Of a DNA stretch of 64,000 bases, positions 53,566 through 61,979 are shown one piece after another. The notes under the pieces were generated by a model. It had not been told where the DNA came from and searched no databases. It worked only from the letters and a program-made list of their open reading frames with translations. Source of the stretch: JBHJGM01 sp964405825 (GTDB lineage: Bacteria; Verrucomicrobiota; Verrucomicrobiia; Opitutales; JBHJGM01); assembly GCA_964405825.1 (NCBI GenBank), contig CAYOPI010000004.1:1-64000 (forward strand). Reading direction: 5' to 3'. The stretch's first letter is position 1, and each line of letters begins with the position of its first letter. Both the position numbers and the translations under genes were made by a program.

Positions 53566-54453
53566 TCAGGACTTCTCCGTGGGCAGGGTCGGTCGCAGTG
53601 CCGTGGTCTCTTTGCCCGGTGGCGACAGTGCCGGCTTCTCCTTGATCGACGGCTCTCGGAAAGCGGGCTTGGAAAACTTGCGCTCGCTCGGGGGTGCGGG
53701 CCGGCGCTCCTCGGATGAAAGGGGCTTGATGACGGGCGCCGCACTCGAGGATGACTCCTTGGCGCCGGAGTCGGTCGACCTCGTCGTATCCTTGGGTTCG
53801 GCGGGCGCGGAGGGACCGGCCTTCTCTTCTGTTCCGGACACGGTCTTCGTCGTGGCGGAAGGCTCGGGGACCGGATCGGGGCGTAAGGTGGTCGTGCCGC
53901 CGGGCGGCAACTGCGGCGAAAAGCCCACCGCGATGATGTTCACATGGACCTTGTGGAGGCCGAGACTGTCGCGCAGCAGGGCGATGGTGCGCTCCTGCAG
54001 CTTCGACGAAACCTCCGAGAGCTTCTGCCCGCCGCGCAGGTGCACGCGCATTTCCACGTACAGATGGCCGCGTTTGGACTGGAAGCGCACCCGCGGATGG
54101 GTGTCGCCGCTGATCTCCTGCGCGCAGTTGCGGACGATGTCGCTGAGTGCCCGGCGGCCCACCAGCACACGGCCCGCCGTGTTTGAAAACAGCTGCAGCG
54201 GTCGACGCTGTTTGCGGTAACGACGCCACACCCAGCACACAATGACGAGGCCGACAATCCCCCCCACCACTGGCCAGAACCACGGCTCCGACGACCAGCT
54301 CTGGAGACGTTCCCAGGCTATGGTGAGCCATTCAATGACGGGACCGCTCCCACCCTCGGTGGCCTGTTCCGCCGCCTTGGACGGCAGGGACTCAGTCGGC
54401 AGCGGGTCGGCCACCGACTCTGGTGCATCAATCTGTACGAAACGGTGAATCAC
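53566..54453 (-). CDS. AmaP-like membrane anchor with Asp23-like domain
   Basis: The protein has 295 residues. The first ~55 are polar, then one membrane segment lies at ~60-78, followed by a basic stretch (RRYRKQRR). Residues ~88-180 resemble an Asp23/DUF322-like fold: FSNTAGRVLVGRRALSDIV, GHLYVEMRVHLRGGQKLSEVSSKLQ and VHVNIIAVGF. The C-terminal ~110 residues are low-complexity, rich in Pro, Ser, Lys and Glu. The layout resembles the AmaP anchor that holds Asp23 at the membrane in Firmicutes. It lies 9 bp after an Asp23 gene, which supports the pairing. The assignment is by pattern, not search. Confidence 0.7.
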   Translation of the reverse strand: MIHRFVQIDAPESVADPLPTESLPSKAAEQATEGGSGPVIEWLTIAWERLQSWSSEPWFWPVVGGIVGLVIVCWVWRRYRKQRRPLQLFSNTAGRVLVGRRALSDIVRNCAQEISGDTHPRVRFQSKRGHLYVEMRVHLRGGQKLSEVSSKLQERTIALLRDSLGLHKVHVNIIAVGFSPQLPPGGTTTLRPDPVPEPSATTKTVSGTEEKAGPSAPAEPKDTTRSTDSGAKESSSSAAPVIKPLSSEERRPAPPSERKFSKPAFREPSIKEKPALSPPGKETTALRPTLPTEKS

Positions 54454-54462
54454 CGTTGAAAA

Positions 54463-54951
54463 TCAGTCTTCCTTTCGCGGTGCCAGCAGCGTCTCACCCT
54501 CACGCGCGGCACCCTGTTCGCGCGGCAATTTGACCCCGTCGATGATCACGTCCACGCGCGACACCGACTTCATCGTCATGCGCTCCACGCCGTCGTGAAC
54601 GACACGCTGCAAGGTCTGGGCCGCGCGAGCCAGTTCGACGCCATAGGCCAGAATCACGCGCAGGCGAATCTGGTAGTCCTTGGCTTCGTCCTCGCTGATG
54701 CTGACGCCCGCGTCCTTGCCCTTGATGTACTCGGACAAGCCTTCGGCCAGGCCGCCCGAGCCGATGGAAACCACCCCTTCCACGTCCAGCGCAAGCTGGC
54801 GCACGATGCTGGCCACCACGGAATGGTTGATCAGAATATCGCCCATGCTCTGGCCGCCCTCCTCGGTCACCGAGGGGATGGCCACGGTCTCGTCGTGATC
54901 CTCGACCGGTACCGGCTCCATTTTTGTGATCTTTGCTTTTTCTGCTGTCAT
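54463..54951 (-). CDS. Asp23/Gls24 (YqhY-like, DUF322) family protein
   Basis: The protein has 162 residues. A short polar N-terminus is followed by the Asp23 domain: GDILINHSVVASIVRQLALDVEGVVSIG, IRLRVILAYGVELARAAQTLQRVVHDGVERMT and VSRVDVIIDGVKLP. There is no membrane segment. It lies 86 bp after accC and 9 bp before the AmaP-like gene. In B. subtilis the homologue YqhY is encoded right after accB-accC and affects acetyl-CoA carboxylase. The same order here makes a link to fatty-acid synthesis the leading hypothesis. Confidence 0.9.
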   Translation of the reverse strand: MTAEKAKITKMEPVPVEDHDETVAIPSVTEEGGQSMGDILINHSVVASIVRQLALDVEGVVSIGSGGLAEGLSEYIKGKDAGVSISEDEAKDYQIRLRVILAYGVELARAAQTLQRVVHDGVERMTMKSVSRVDVIIDGVKLPREQGAAREGETLLAPRKED

Positions 54952-55037
54952 GCCCTCTACTCGGTTAATTCGTTGTAAAAACTTAGCGGGTTATCTCACC
55001 CAGTGCCAGCGCTTTTTCCGGCCAGAGGACGCATGCA

Positions 55038-56417
55038 TCAGTTGCCCGGGGCGGCGTCGAAAAGATGCGCCGGATTGCGTTTGAGGAAGTCGCCAATGTA
55101 GACGGTGCTGATGCCGCCGGCGCGGAAGGCCGGGTCCAGCATGATGGCGCGGCAGAGCGGAATGGATGTCTTCACCCCGCGAATCAGGTACTCGCTCAAG
55201 GCGCGGTACATCCGGTCCACCGCCTTCTGGCGCGACTCGGCAAAGGTGATCAGCTTGCCCACCATGCTGTCATAATACGGCGGAATGTGATAGCCCCCGT
55301 AGCAGTGCGAGTCCACCCGCACACCGTGGCCGCCGGGCGGGTAGTACAGGGTGACTTCACCCGGACAGGGCGCGAAGTTACGCGACGGATCCTCGGCGTT
55401 GATGCGGCACTCCAGCGCGTGTCCCCGCAGGCGGATGTTGCGCTGGTCAAACTGCAGCTTCTCCCCCGCAGCCACGCGAATCTGCTGGTTGATCAGGTCG
55501 ATGCCGGTGACCTCTTCGGTCACGCCGTGCTCCACCTGGATGCGCGTGTTCATCTCGATGAAGTAGTGCTTGCCCTGCGCATCGACCAGGAACTCCACCG
55601 TGCCGGCGTTCTGATAACCGCAGGCGCGCGCCAGCTTGACGGCATCGGCTCCGATTTTCTTGCGCAGCTCGGGCGTGAGGTAGGGCGAGGGCGCTTCCTC
55701 GACCAGCTTTTGGTAGCGACGCTGCACCGAGCAATCACGCTCGAACAGGTGGACGACGCGCCCGTGATTGTCGCCCAGCACCTGAAACTCGATGTGGCGG
55801 GGCTCCTCGACAAACTTCTCCACGTAGACCGCGCCGTTGCCAAAGGCCGCCTGGGCCTCGCTCTGGGCGGCGTCAAACTCGCGAGCAAAGGCAACCGCGT
55901 TGTGAACCAGGCGCATGCCGCGACCCCCGCCGCCGGCCACCGCCTTGATGATCACCGGAAAGCCAATGCGCTGCGCCACTTTGATCGCCTCGGCCTCCGA
56001 CTCGACCGGACCTTCGCTGCCGGGCACGGTCGGCACCCGCGCCTTCTTGGCCATGGCTTTGGCGCTGGCCTTGTCCCCCATCTCGCGAATGGTCTGCGAG
56101 CGCGGTCCAATGAACGTCACGTTGCACGACTCGCACTGCTCGGCGAAGTCGGCGTTCTCGGCGAGAAAACCATAGCCGGGGTGGATGGCGTCGACGTCGC
56201 TGATCTCGGCGGCGCTGATCAGCCGGTCGGCTTTGAGGTAGCTCTCGGAAGCTGCCGGCGGGCCGATGCAGATCGCCTCGTCGGCCAGCTGCACGTGCAG
56301 GCTCTGTTCGTCGGCCGTGGAGTACGCCGCAATCGTCTTGATCCCAAGCTCGCGGCATGAGCGCACAATCCGCAGGGCAATCTCACCCCGGTTTGCGATC
56401 AATATCTTGCTGAACAT
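55038..56417 (-). CDS. accC: Biotin carboxylase subunit of acetyl-CoA carboxylase
   Basis: The protein has 459 residues. It carboxylates biotin on AccB using ATP and bicarbonate. The N-terminal ANRGEIALRIVRSCRELG, ATP-grasp loop GGGGRGM, ERDCSVQRRYQKL, and FIEMNTRIQVEHGVTEEVTG with the catalytic Glu/Asn set are all present. Length and domain order are normal. It follows accB by 63 bp. The accA and accD genes are not in the window. Confidence 0.97.
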   Translation of the reverse strand: MFSKILIANRGEIALRIVRSCRELGIKTIAAYSTADEQSLHVQLADEAICIGPPAASESYLKADRLISAAEISDVDAIHPGYGFLAENADFAEQCESCNVTFIGPRSQTIREMGDKASAKAMAKKARVPTVPGSEGPVESEAEAIKVAQRIGFPVIIKAVAGGGGRGMRLVHNAVAFAREFDAAQSEAQAAFGNGAVYVEKFVEEPRHIEFQVLGDNHGRVVHLFERDCSVQRRYQKLVEEAPSPYLTPELRKKIGADAVKLARACGYQNAGTVEFLVDAQGKHYFIEMNTRIQVEHGVTEEVTGIDLINQQIRVAAGEKLQFDQRNIRLRGHALECRINAEDPSRNFAPCPGEVTLYYPPGGHGVRVDSHCYGGYHIPPYYDSMVGKLITFAESRQKAVDRMYRALSEYLIRGVKTSIPLCRAIMLDPAFRAGGISTVYIGDFLKRNPAHLFDAAPGN

Positions 56418-56480
56418 GTGTCTGTCGTCGGACCTGTCCCGGTCCAGGGGGCGCGGAGCAAACCGCTCGCGACCTGGGCC

Positions 56481-56954
56481 CTAATCAAGCTTCACCTTGA
56501 ACAGAGGCTGGCCGTACTCGACGGTCTCCCCGTTGTCGACGAGCACCTCGGCGATGCTCCCGGTCACTTCGGATTGGATTTCGTTCATGACCTTCATCGC
56601 CTCGACGATGCAGACCACGGTGTCCTTCTTCACGCGGTCGCGCAGCTCGATGAAGGACGGGCTCTCCGGCGAGGGCGCGCGGTAAAACGTGCCGACCATC
56701 GGCGAACGGATAAAGTCCATGCCGGCTTCGGGGGCGACCGCGGCACCCTCGGCCGCCGCCGCGGCAGGGGCCGCCACCGCCTGTGGCACCGGAGCCGGTA
56801 CGGGATAGGCCGGCGGGGGCGGAGGCTCGATCGCACGCTTGAGGTGCAGCTTCACACCCTCCTGTTCAAAGGCAAACTCCTGCAGCTCGGCCTCCTTCAT
56901 CAGCTCGACGATCTCGCGCACGCGCTCCAGGTTGATCTGGTCCCCAATCTCCAA
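56481..56954 (-). CDS. accB: Biotin carboxyl carrier protein
   Basis: The protein has 157 residues from a TTG at 56954 that has AAAGG about 9 nt upstream. A helical N-terminus (LERVREIVELMKEAELQEF) and a Pro/Ala-rich linker lead to the biotinyl domain, with the biotin-accepting lysine K121 in EAMKVMNE. It is the first gene of the accB-accC-asp23-amaP-thiE block. A 117-bp spacer separates it from the unrelated gene upstream. Confidence 0.96.
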   Translation of the reverse strand: MEIGDQINLERVREIVELMKEAELQEFAFEQEGVKLHLKRAIEPPPPPAYPVPAPVPQAVAAPAAAAAEGAAVAPEAGMDFIRSPMVGTFYRAPSPESPSFIELRDRVKKDTVVCIVEAMKVMNEIQSEVTGSIAEVLVDNGETVEYGQPLFKVKLD

Positions 56955-57071
56955 AGTGGCAGCCTTTCCCGTTGCAGTAGTGATCCGTGAAAACGGTAAT
57001 CGAAAACGACTTACGCGCCCGTTGGCAAAGCTTTTCCTCGGCCCGTGACGGCACCCGAAAACGGCGTTTTG

Positions 57072-60026
57072 CTAGCTGCCCGAACCCGGCCCGGCGCCGG
57101 CATCGGAGGCCACCGCGCTCTCTTCCGCGCCCACGCCCGGCGACGGCAGCCACGGGTCCAGCGCCGGCGCAAACAGCGGGTGGCGCGGCTCCAGCGGAGC
57201 CAGCGGCTGAATATCACGCACGGGCATGCCGAGGGCCTCGCTGTCGGGGATGAACTCCTGGGCGACCAGACCCGAATCCTCGGGTGGACGCACCACGCCC
57301 TTTTCGCGAACGACCCCGAGCGGATCGAACTTCACCCGCCAGACCGGTTCCTGCACCGTCCCGTACAGGCGCACCTCAAAGGTCTTGGCCAGCGGACCGA
57401 AGAGACTGAAGACCTGCGAGACCACCGGCGTGCGCACTTGCCCAAACGGATAGACCACCGCCTTGAAGCTCAGCCCAAGGTCGTTGAAGTTGAAGTTGCC
57501 GCTGCCGCGCAATCGCGCCGTCGAGCCGCGCATACTGATGTCGGGAAAGTGCAGCAGCCCGCTTGAGAGTTGATAGGTCGAGGCCAGCTCGGTGAAGGTC
57601 ATCCGCGTGGGGCTGTCGGTCTGCTCATCGACCGCCTCGGTCAGCCCGGTGAAGAAGGGAATCTGACGGATGTCGGTGTCGTCGATGGTCAACAGGCCCT
57701 TTGCCCGGAAACTCGAAACCTCGCCCGCCAGGCCCTCGCCATCGAAGCGGAAGTCCAGGAGGCCCACGCCGGGTTCGGGCCGGTCCGGCAGATCCGGCAG
57801 ACGATCCGCGCGCAGTCCATCCACGTCGAAGTAGGGCACCTTGCGAATCGCGTCGATGGCTTCGGCATCGTCCAGACGCAACGTCACGGACATACGGTCC
57901 GGACCGGGATGATAGTCCCAGAGGGTTCGCGCCTCACCGGTGCCGCCGGCAAAGCCAAACTCGATGCGCGGCAACTCAAGCTGACGGGGATTGTGGTCGC
58001 CGCTCAGCCGCAGCCAGTCCAGCGGGAAGCCGCGCCAGACCACCGGCTCGTCTATCTCGGCCTCAAAGAGCACGAAGGATTCGCCCGCCCGCAGGGTCTG
58101 CGAGCCAAAGAGCGTCGCCTGAATGCCCAGACGCGGATTGGCCGTGGGCTCAAAGTCGTCGAGGATGTCCTGCACGGATTCGTCGACGAAGCTGGAAAGC
58201 ACCTCCAGCGGCATCTGCGTTTCCAGGATGTAGTGCTGACGATGCGAGAGGTCGGCGTTGTGGTGATAGACCAGCTGGACCTCACCGCGCAGCGATCCGT
58301 CGGGACGCTGCACGTTCAGATCGAAGATGTTGAGGAAGCCCTGGGAGAACCACACCTTCGTCTCCATCTCCGAGAGATCGACGCCCTCGTAGGCAAAGTC
58401 GCGCATGCGCGTGCCGGCAAAGACCGTCGTGCTGTCGGGCACGATCGTGTTGCCCTGCAAGTCCACGTCGAACTGCGGGGGCTGCTCGCCAAAGTCGTAC
58501 GAACTCCACAGGTTGCCCCACCACCCGGGCATGATCGCCTCGACCTCACCCGGGCGCATCGAGCCCTGCGCGAGCAACCGGTACGCACCGCTCTGCTGGT
58601 TGTGCAGGAACGAGCCGCTCACGCTCCACTCGCCCGTGTGAAGGAAAAGACGGGGCAGGTGAATCACGTCGGGGTCGGCGTACACCTGCAGCGAAAGACT
58701 GCGCAGGTTGGCCTCGCAGAACACCCCGCCGCCCGCCTGCACGTTAACCAGCAGATTGCGCAGCGTGAAGTCATCGCCCACGCGGATCGTGCCCTCCCAG
58801 CGCGGACGCCCGTCGAAGGTCAGAAACTGCAGCGCGGGCACCCCTGAAAAACTGTCTTCGCCAAACAACGCGCGCGGTTCAAAGCGCCCCTTCAGGTGCA
58901 CTTCGCCCGACTTCGTCTCGGGCTGGAAAAAGCCAGTCATTCGCACGGTGTGGAGGCCTTCGGTCAGGACCAGGCTGCCCTCGATAAAAGTGGGATCGAA
59001 TCCGTCCAAATGCCCGCTGATGCTGTCGAAGGAACGCTCCGGCGTGCGTGCGCCCGTCGCCCCGAAGACGATGTTCGTCAGGCCGGGCAACTGGCCTTCG
59101 TCGCCGGTTTCCAGGTCGGTGGAAAAATGCAGCGAATCGCTCGCGAACACATCCTGCCACCAGGCCGAGCGCACCCGACCGTGGAAGGGCTCGGTCACGT
59201 TCAGGCGCCCGTCACTCTCCCAGCGCACCCGACCTTCGATGCGCAATTCCTCGGCTCGCAGGCCGTTGGGCGTTTCCACGGAGTCGGCCCGGAAAACCGG
59301 CCAGATCTGCAGCGCGCCATCCTCGGCCCCGGCAAAGAACACATTCAGCCGCGGCGTCTCGAAAACGTCGAGCTGCTCCTTGAGCGCGCACAACTGCCGG
59401 GCTGCCTCGTAGTACTGCTGCAGCGGCTCGACGATGGTCACTTCGGTGTCGTCTTCTTCAGAAATCGGAATGCTGCCGGTGAGCCGCAGCAGCAACGCGC
59501 GCTCGCCCGGTTCGGCGGCATTGCGCGGCTGCAGCCAGGTGCGGAAATTGTCGAAAGTCCAGGCGTCGCTGGTGCGCAGCAGCCGGCCGTTGACCGCGCT
59601 CAGGGCAGCCTCGCGCTCGCCGGTGGGCGAATAGGGGGCGGGGCAATACAGGTTGAGGTTGGCCACGCGCACCTCGGTCAGCCCGTAAAGAGCCCCCAGG
59701 CGCAGCTGCACGTAGTCGGCTTCGGCGATCGGCTCGGGTATGCCCCTGGCCCGCAGGTGCACATCCTTCACCAGCACCACCCCGCGCATCGACAGGCGAA
59801 TACTGCCTGCCTCCAGGCTCAGATCTTCAGCGGCCAGGTTGGCGTTGATCCGATCCACCAGCATGTCCGGCACAGGCAGCTGCCCCGTGCGCAGCAGGTA
59901 CAACAGTACGTACGCCTGCAGGCAGAAGACCAGAAACAGCGCCAGGCACAGCAGTGTGTTGGCCCAGCGCCAACACTCGATCCAACATCCGCGACGCTTG
60001 CGGAAGTATGGGGTGTGCGGCTTCAT
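57072..60026 (-). CDS. Large AsmA-like/TamB-like membrane-associated protein
   Basis: This 984-residue protein has one N-terminal membrane segment (~24-46). A very long beta-rich, periplasmic-type region follows with many short amphipathic strands. The C-terminal ~200 residues (LSSGLLHFPDISMRGSTARLRGSGNFNFNDL) look like the AsmA C-terminal domain. AsmA-like proteins act as lipid bridges to the outer membrane in Proteobacteria; this one fits that architecture but the family match is weak. It overlaps the DUF4340 stop by four bases (ATGA) and is the last gene of the gldF-gldG-DUF4340 run. Confidence 0.7.
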   Translation of the reverse strand: MKPHTPYFRKRRGCWIECWRWANTLLCLALFLVFCLQAYVLLYLLRTGQLPVPDMLVDRINANLAAEDLSLEAGSIRLSMRGVVLVKDVHLRARGIPEPIAEADYVQLRLGALYGLTEVRVANLNLYCPAPYSPTGEREAALSAVNGRLLRTSDAWTFDNFRTWLQPRNAAEPGERALLLRLTGSIPISEEDDTEVTIVEPLQQYYEAARQLCALKEQLDVFETPRLNVFFAGAEDGALQIWPVFRADSVETPNGLRAEELRIEGRVRWESDGRLNVTEPFHGRVRSAWWQDVFASDSLHFSTDLETGDEGQLPGLTNIVFGATGARTPERSFDSISGHLDGFDPTFIEGSLVLTEGLHTVRMTGFFQPETKSGEVHLKGRFEPRALFGEDSFSGVPALQFLTFDGRPRWEGTIRVGDDFTLRNLLVNVQAGGGVFCEANLRSLSLQVYADPDVIHLPRLFLHTGEWSVSGSFLHNQQSGAYRLLAQGSMRPGEVEAIMPGWWGNLWSSYDFGEQPPQFDVDLQGNTIVPDSTTVFAGTRMRDFAYEGVDLSEMETKVWFSQGFLNIFDLNVQRPDGSLRGEVQLVYHHNADLSHRQHYILETQMPLEVLSSFVDESVQDILDDFEPTANPRLGIQATLFGSQTLRAGESFVLFEAEIDEPVVWRGFPLDWLRLSGDHNPRQLELPRIEFGFAGGTGEARTLWDYHPGPDRMSVTLRLDDAEAIDAIRKVPYFDVDGLRADRLPDLPDRPEPGVGLLDFRFDGEGLAGEVSSFRAKGLLTIDDTDIRQIPFFTGLTEAVDEQTDSPTRMTFTELASTYQLSSGLLHFPDISMRGSTARLRGSGNFNFNDLGLSFKAVVYPFGQVRTPVVSQVFSLFGPLAKTFEVRLYGTVQEPVWRVKFDPLGVVREKGVVRPPEDSGLVAQEFIPDSEALGMPVRDIQPLAPLEPRHPLFAPALDPWLPSPGVGAEESAVASDAGAGPGSGS

Positions 60027-61945
60027 TGCGTAGTGGCCGGAAGAGGCTCGATCGCAGGTTCGGTGCGCGGACTCATGACCGGTGGCTCCGGCAGCGGCTG
60101 ACGGCTGAACGTCAGCACAAAGAGGGCCTCAATCAGCTCCTGCGGGAGGGTGAAGATCATCCCCGGATCGGGCGCGCCGCCGACCTGCGTCTGTCCGCTC
60201 AGGCGCCTGGTAAAGTAGTACTGAACTGTCTCGACCTGGTCGGTGTCGCCACCGGGCAGGAGCACCTCGGCCTCCAGCAGGAAGGCCCAGGGCAGCGGCT
60301 CGGCCTCGCCCTGGGTGAACTGCTCCGTAAAGGTGTCCTGCAGGTAGTCCTTCACCCGCAGCTCCTCCACCGTATCAACCAGCGTCAGCACCGAATCGCG
60401 CAAACGCCGGGGCTCATCGGCGAGCGAGGTCACCCACGTCTCCGATTCCAGATCGATGGAGCGCTCCAGCAGGACAGCGTCGGTGGAAGCATCGCGCAGA
60501 CGCAGCGTCTGCACCCGCGCCGAGGGCGGCAACTGCCGCAGTGTGCGGTCGCGGTAGTGCAGGTACGACACCGAGAGGCGGTTGAGGATCTCGGCGATCA
60601 CTTCATACACGAACGGCTCGGCATCGAGCTTGGCGTACAGCGGGATGACCTGCCCCGAAGGGCTCCCCAGACGCAGCCGGTAGGTGTCCCCGGCGCTCAG
60701 GGTGACGACCGCGCGCGGGTCCTCCAGACCGAACCGATTCAGATCCGGCACCGAAGTATCGCTGACGAAGGCCTGCGCCTCCAACCCGGCAAAGGCTCGA
60801 ATCATGTCTTCAATCACCTGCACGTCGGCCGGCTCCGAGCCGCCGAAGCCCTCCTCGTTGTTCTTGAGCACGACCCAACTGCCGGTTTCGAGCTTTTGCA
60901 GGATCACCTCGCGACCACCCCGCTCGACCGTGATGGCGTCGAGGGCGGCGGGCTGAAAATCCAGAAACGAGCGCTCGCGCAGTGTTTCGCGAGCGTTGGC
61001 CAGCAGCGACGGGATCGAGGGCTCGACGGTGAAGACGGTGTCGTTGCTGGAGAGCTTCGCGTAGAGCGAGGCGGTTTCGCTGCCGGGCACGGGCGCGCCG
61101 ATCAGCATCGTCTGCGCAAGGTTACGCTCGGCCATCAGGCTCACGCGCATCGCCGGGTGGTCCAGGCCGGTCTCTTCCAAGGTGGCCTTGTCGGCAAAGC
61201 CCTGCACGCGCAGGCCGGTCAATTGAGTGACGATCGGCCCAAGTTGCAGGGAGTCCGCCGGCGCGTTGAAGGGTGCGTTGAAGCGCCAGTCACTGTCGAC
61301 CCGTTCGATGCGCACGCTCTCCCCGGCCGCGGCCAGTTCGGAATTTACTTCCACCGCCAGACTCTCGATCTGGAAAGGTTCGATGCGGAAGACCCGCTGG
61401 TCGCGCAGTTCGTTCAACTCGAGGGTGAGGCTGTCGAGCAGCCCCCGATCGACTACCAGCACGCGCTCACCGTCGGGCGTGAGCAGGTGCGCGTTGTCGC
61501 CGACGAAGTTCAAATTGCTCAGGCGAATGGTGCCCCTGGAATCCTGACGTCCGTAAGTCAGCTCCACCATCGGCTGGTCCAGCCCGTAGTCCGCCAGGGT
61601 GCGGTTGACCTCGCGAATCTCGTCCACGCGATAGGCCGCTTTCACCTCCAGTCCGGTCAATTCGTTGAGGATCAGATCCACGGCCAGATCGTTGGCCGGC
61701 CAGTCGACCGGATCGGTCAACTGCCAGCGCTCGTCACGCTTGAGCAGCACACGGGTCTGCTCAGGCTGGTCGGGCAGACGCAGGCGCACCTCCAGCCGAT
61801 CCAGGTCGGTGATGAAACTCCCCAGCACCACCGTAGGCTGGTTCTCAAAGTTCCCCTCCTCGTCGCCGCGCGAGTCGATCATGAAAATGATCGCGAAGGC
61901 CGCGACGTTCAGGATCAGCAGGGCGATGGTGAAATGCAGGCGCAC
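60023..61945 (-). CDS. DUF4340-domain protein
   Basis: This 640-residue protein has one N-terminal membrane segment (~4-20), then repeated beta-rich units. Each unit has a DLDRLEVRL-, IRLSNLNFVGDNAHLL- or RLRLGSPSGQVIPLYAKL-like stretch, as in DUF4340. The protein is predicted to face the periplasm. DUF4340 genes commonly follow gldG-type genes, as here (34 bp). The function is not established; an accessory role to the GldF/GldG transporter is inferred from position. Confidence 0.82.
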   Translation of the reverse strand: MRLHFTIALLILNVAAFAIIFMIDSRGDEEGNFENQPTVVLGSFITDLDRLEVRLRLPDQPEQTRVLLKRDERWQLTDPVDWPANDLAVDLILNELTGLEVKAAYRVDEIREVNRTLADYGLDQPMVELTYGRQDSRGTIRLSNLNFVGDNAHLLTPDGERVLVVDRGLLDSLTLELNELRDQRVFRIEPFQIESLAVEVNSELAAAGESVRIERVDSDWRFNAPFNAPADSLQLGPIVTQLTGLRVQGFADKATLEETGLDHPAMRVSLMAERNLAQTMLIGAPVPGSETASLYAKLSSNDTVFTVEPSIPSLLANARETLRERSFLDFQPAALDAITVERGGREVILQKLETGSWVVLKNNEEGFGGSEPADVQVIEDMIRAFAGLEAQAFVSDTSVPDLNRFGLEDPRAVVTLSAGDTYRLRLGSPSGQVIPLYAKLDAEPFVYEVIAEILNRLSVSYLHYRDRTLRQLPPSARVQTLRLRDASTDAVLLERSIDLESETWVTSLADEPRRLRDSVLTLVDTVEELRVKDYLQDTFTEQFTQGEAEPLPWAFLLEAEVLLPGGDTDQVETVQYYFTRRLSGQTQVGGAPDPGMIFTLPQELIEALFVLTFSRQPLPEPPVMSPRTEPAIEPLPATTQ

Positions 61946-61979
61946 GTGTCAGCGAAATTGTAAAGGTTGCGGAAGCGGT

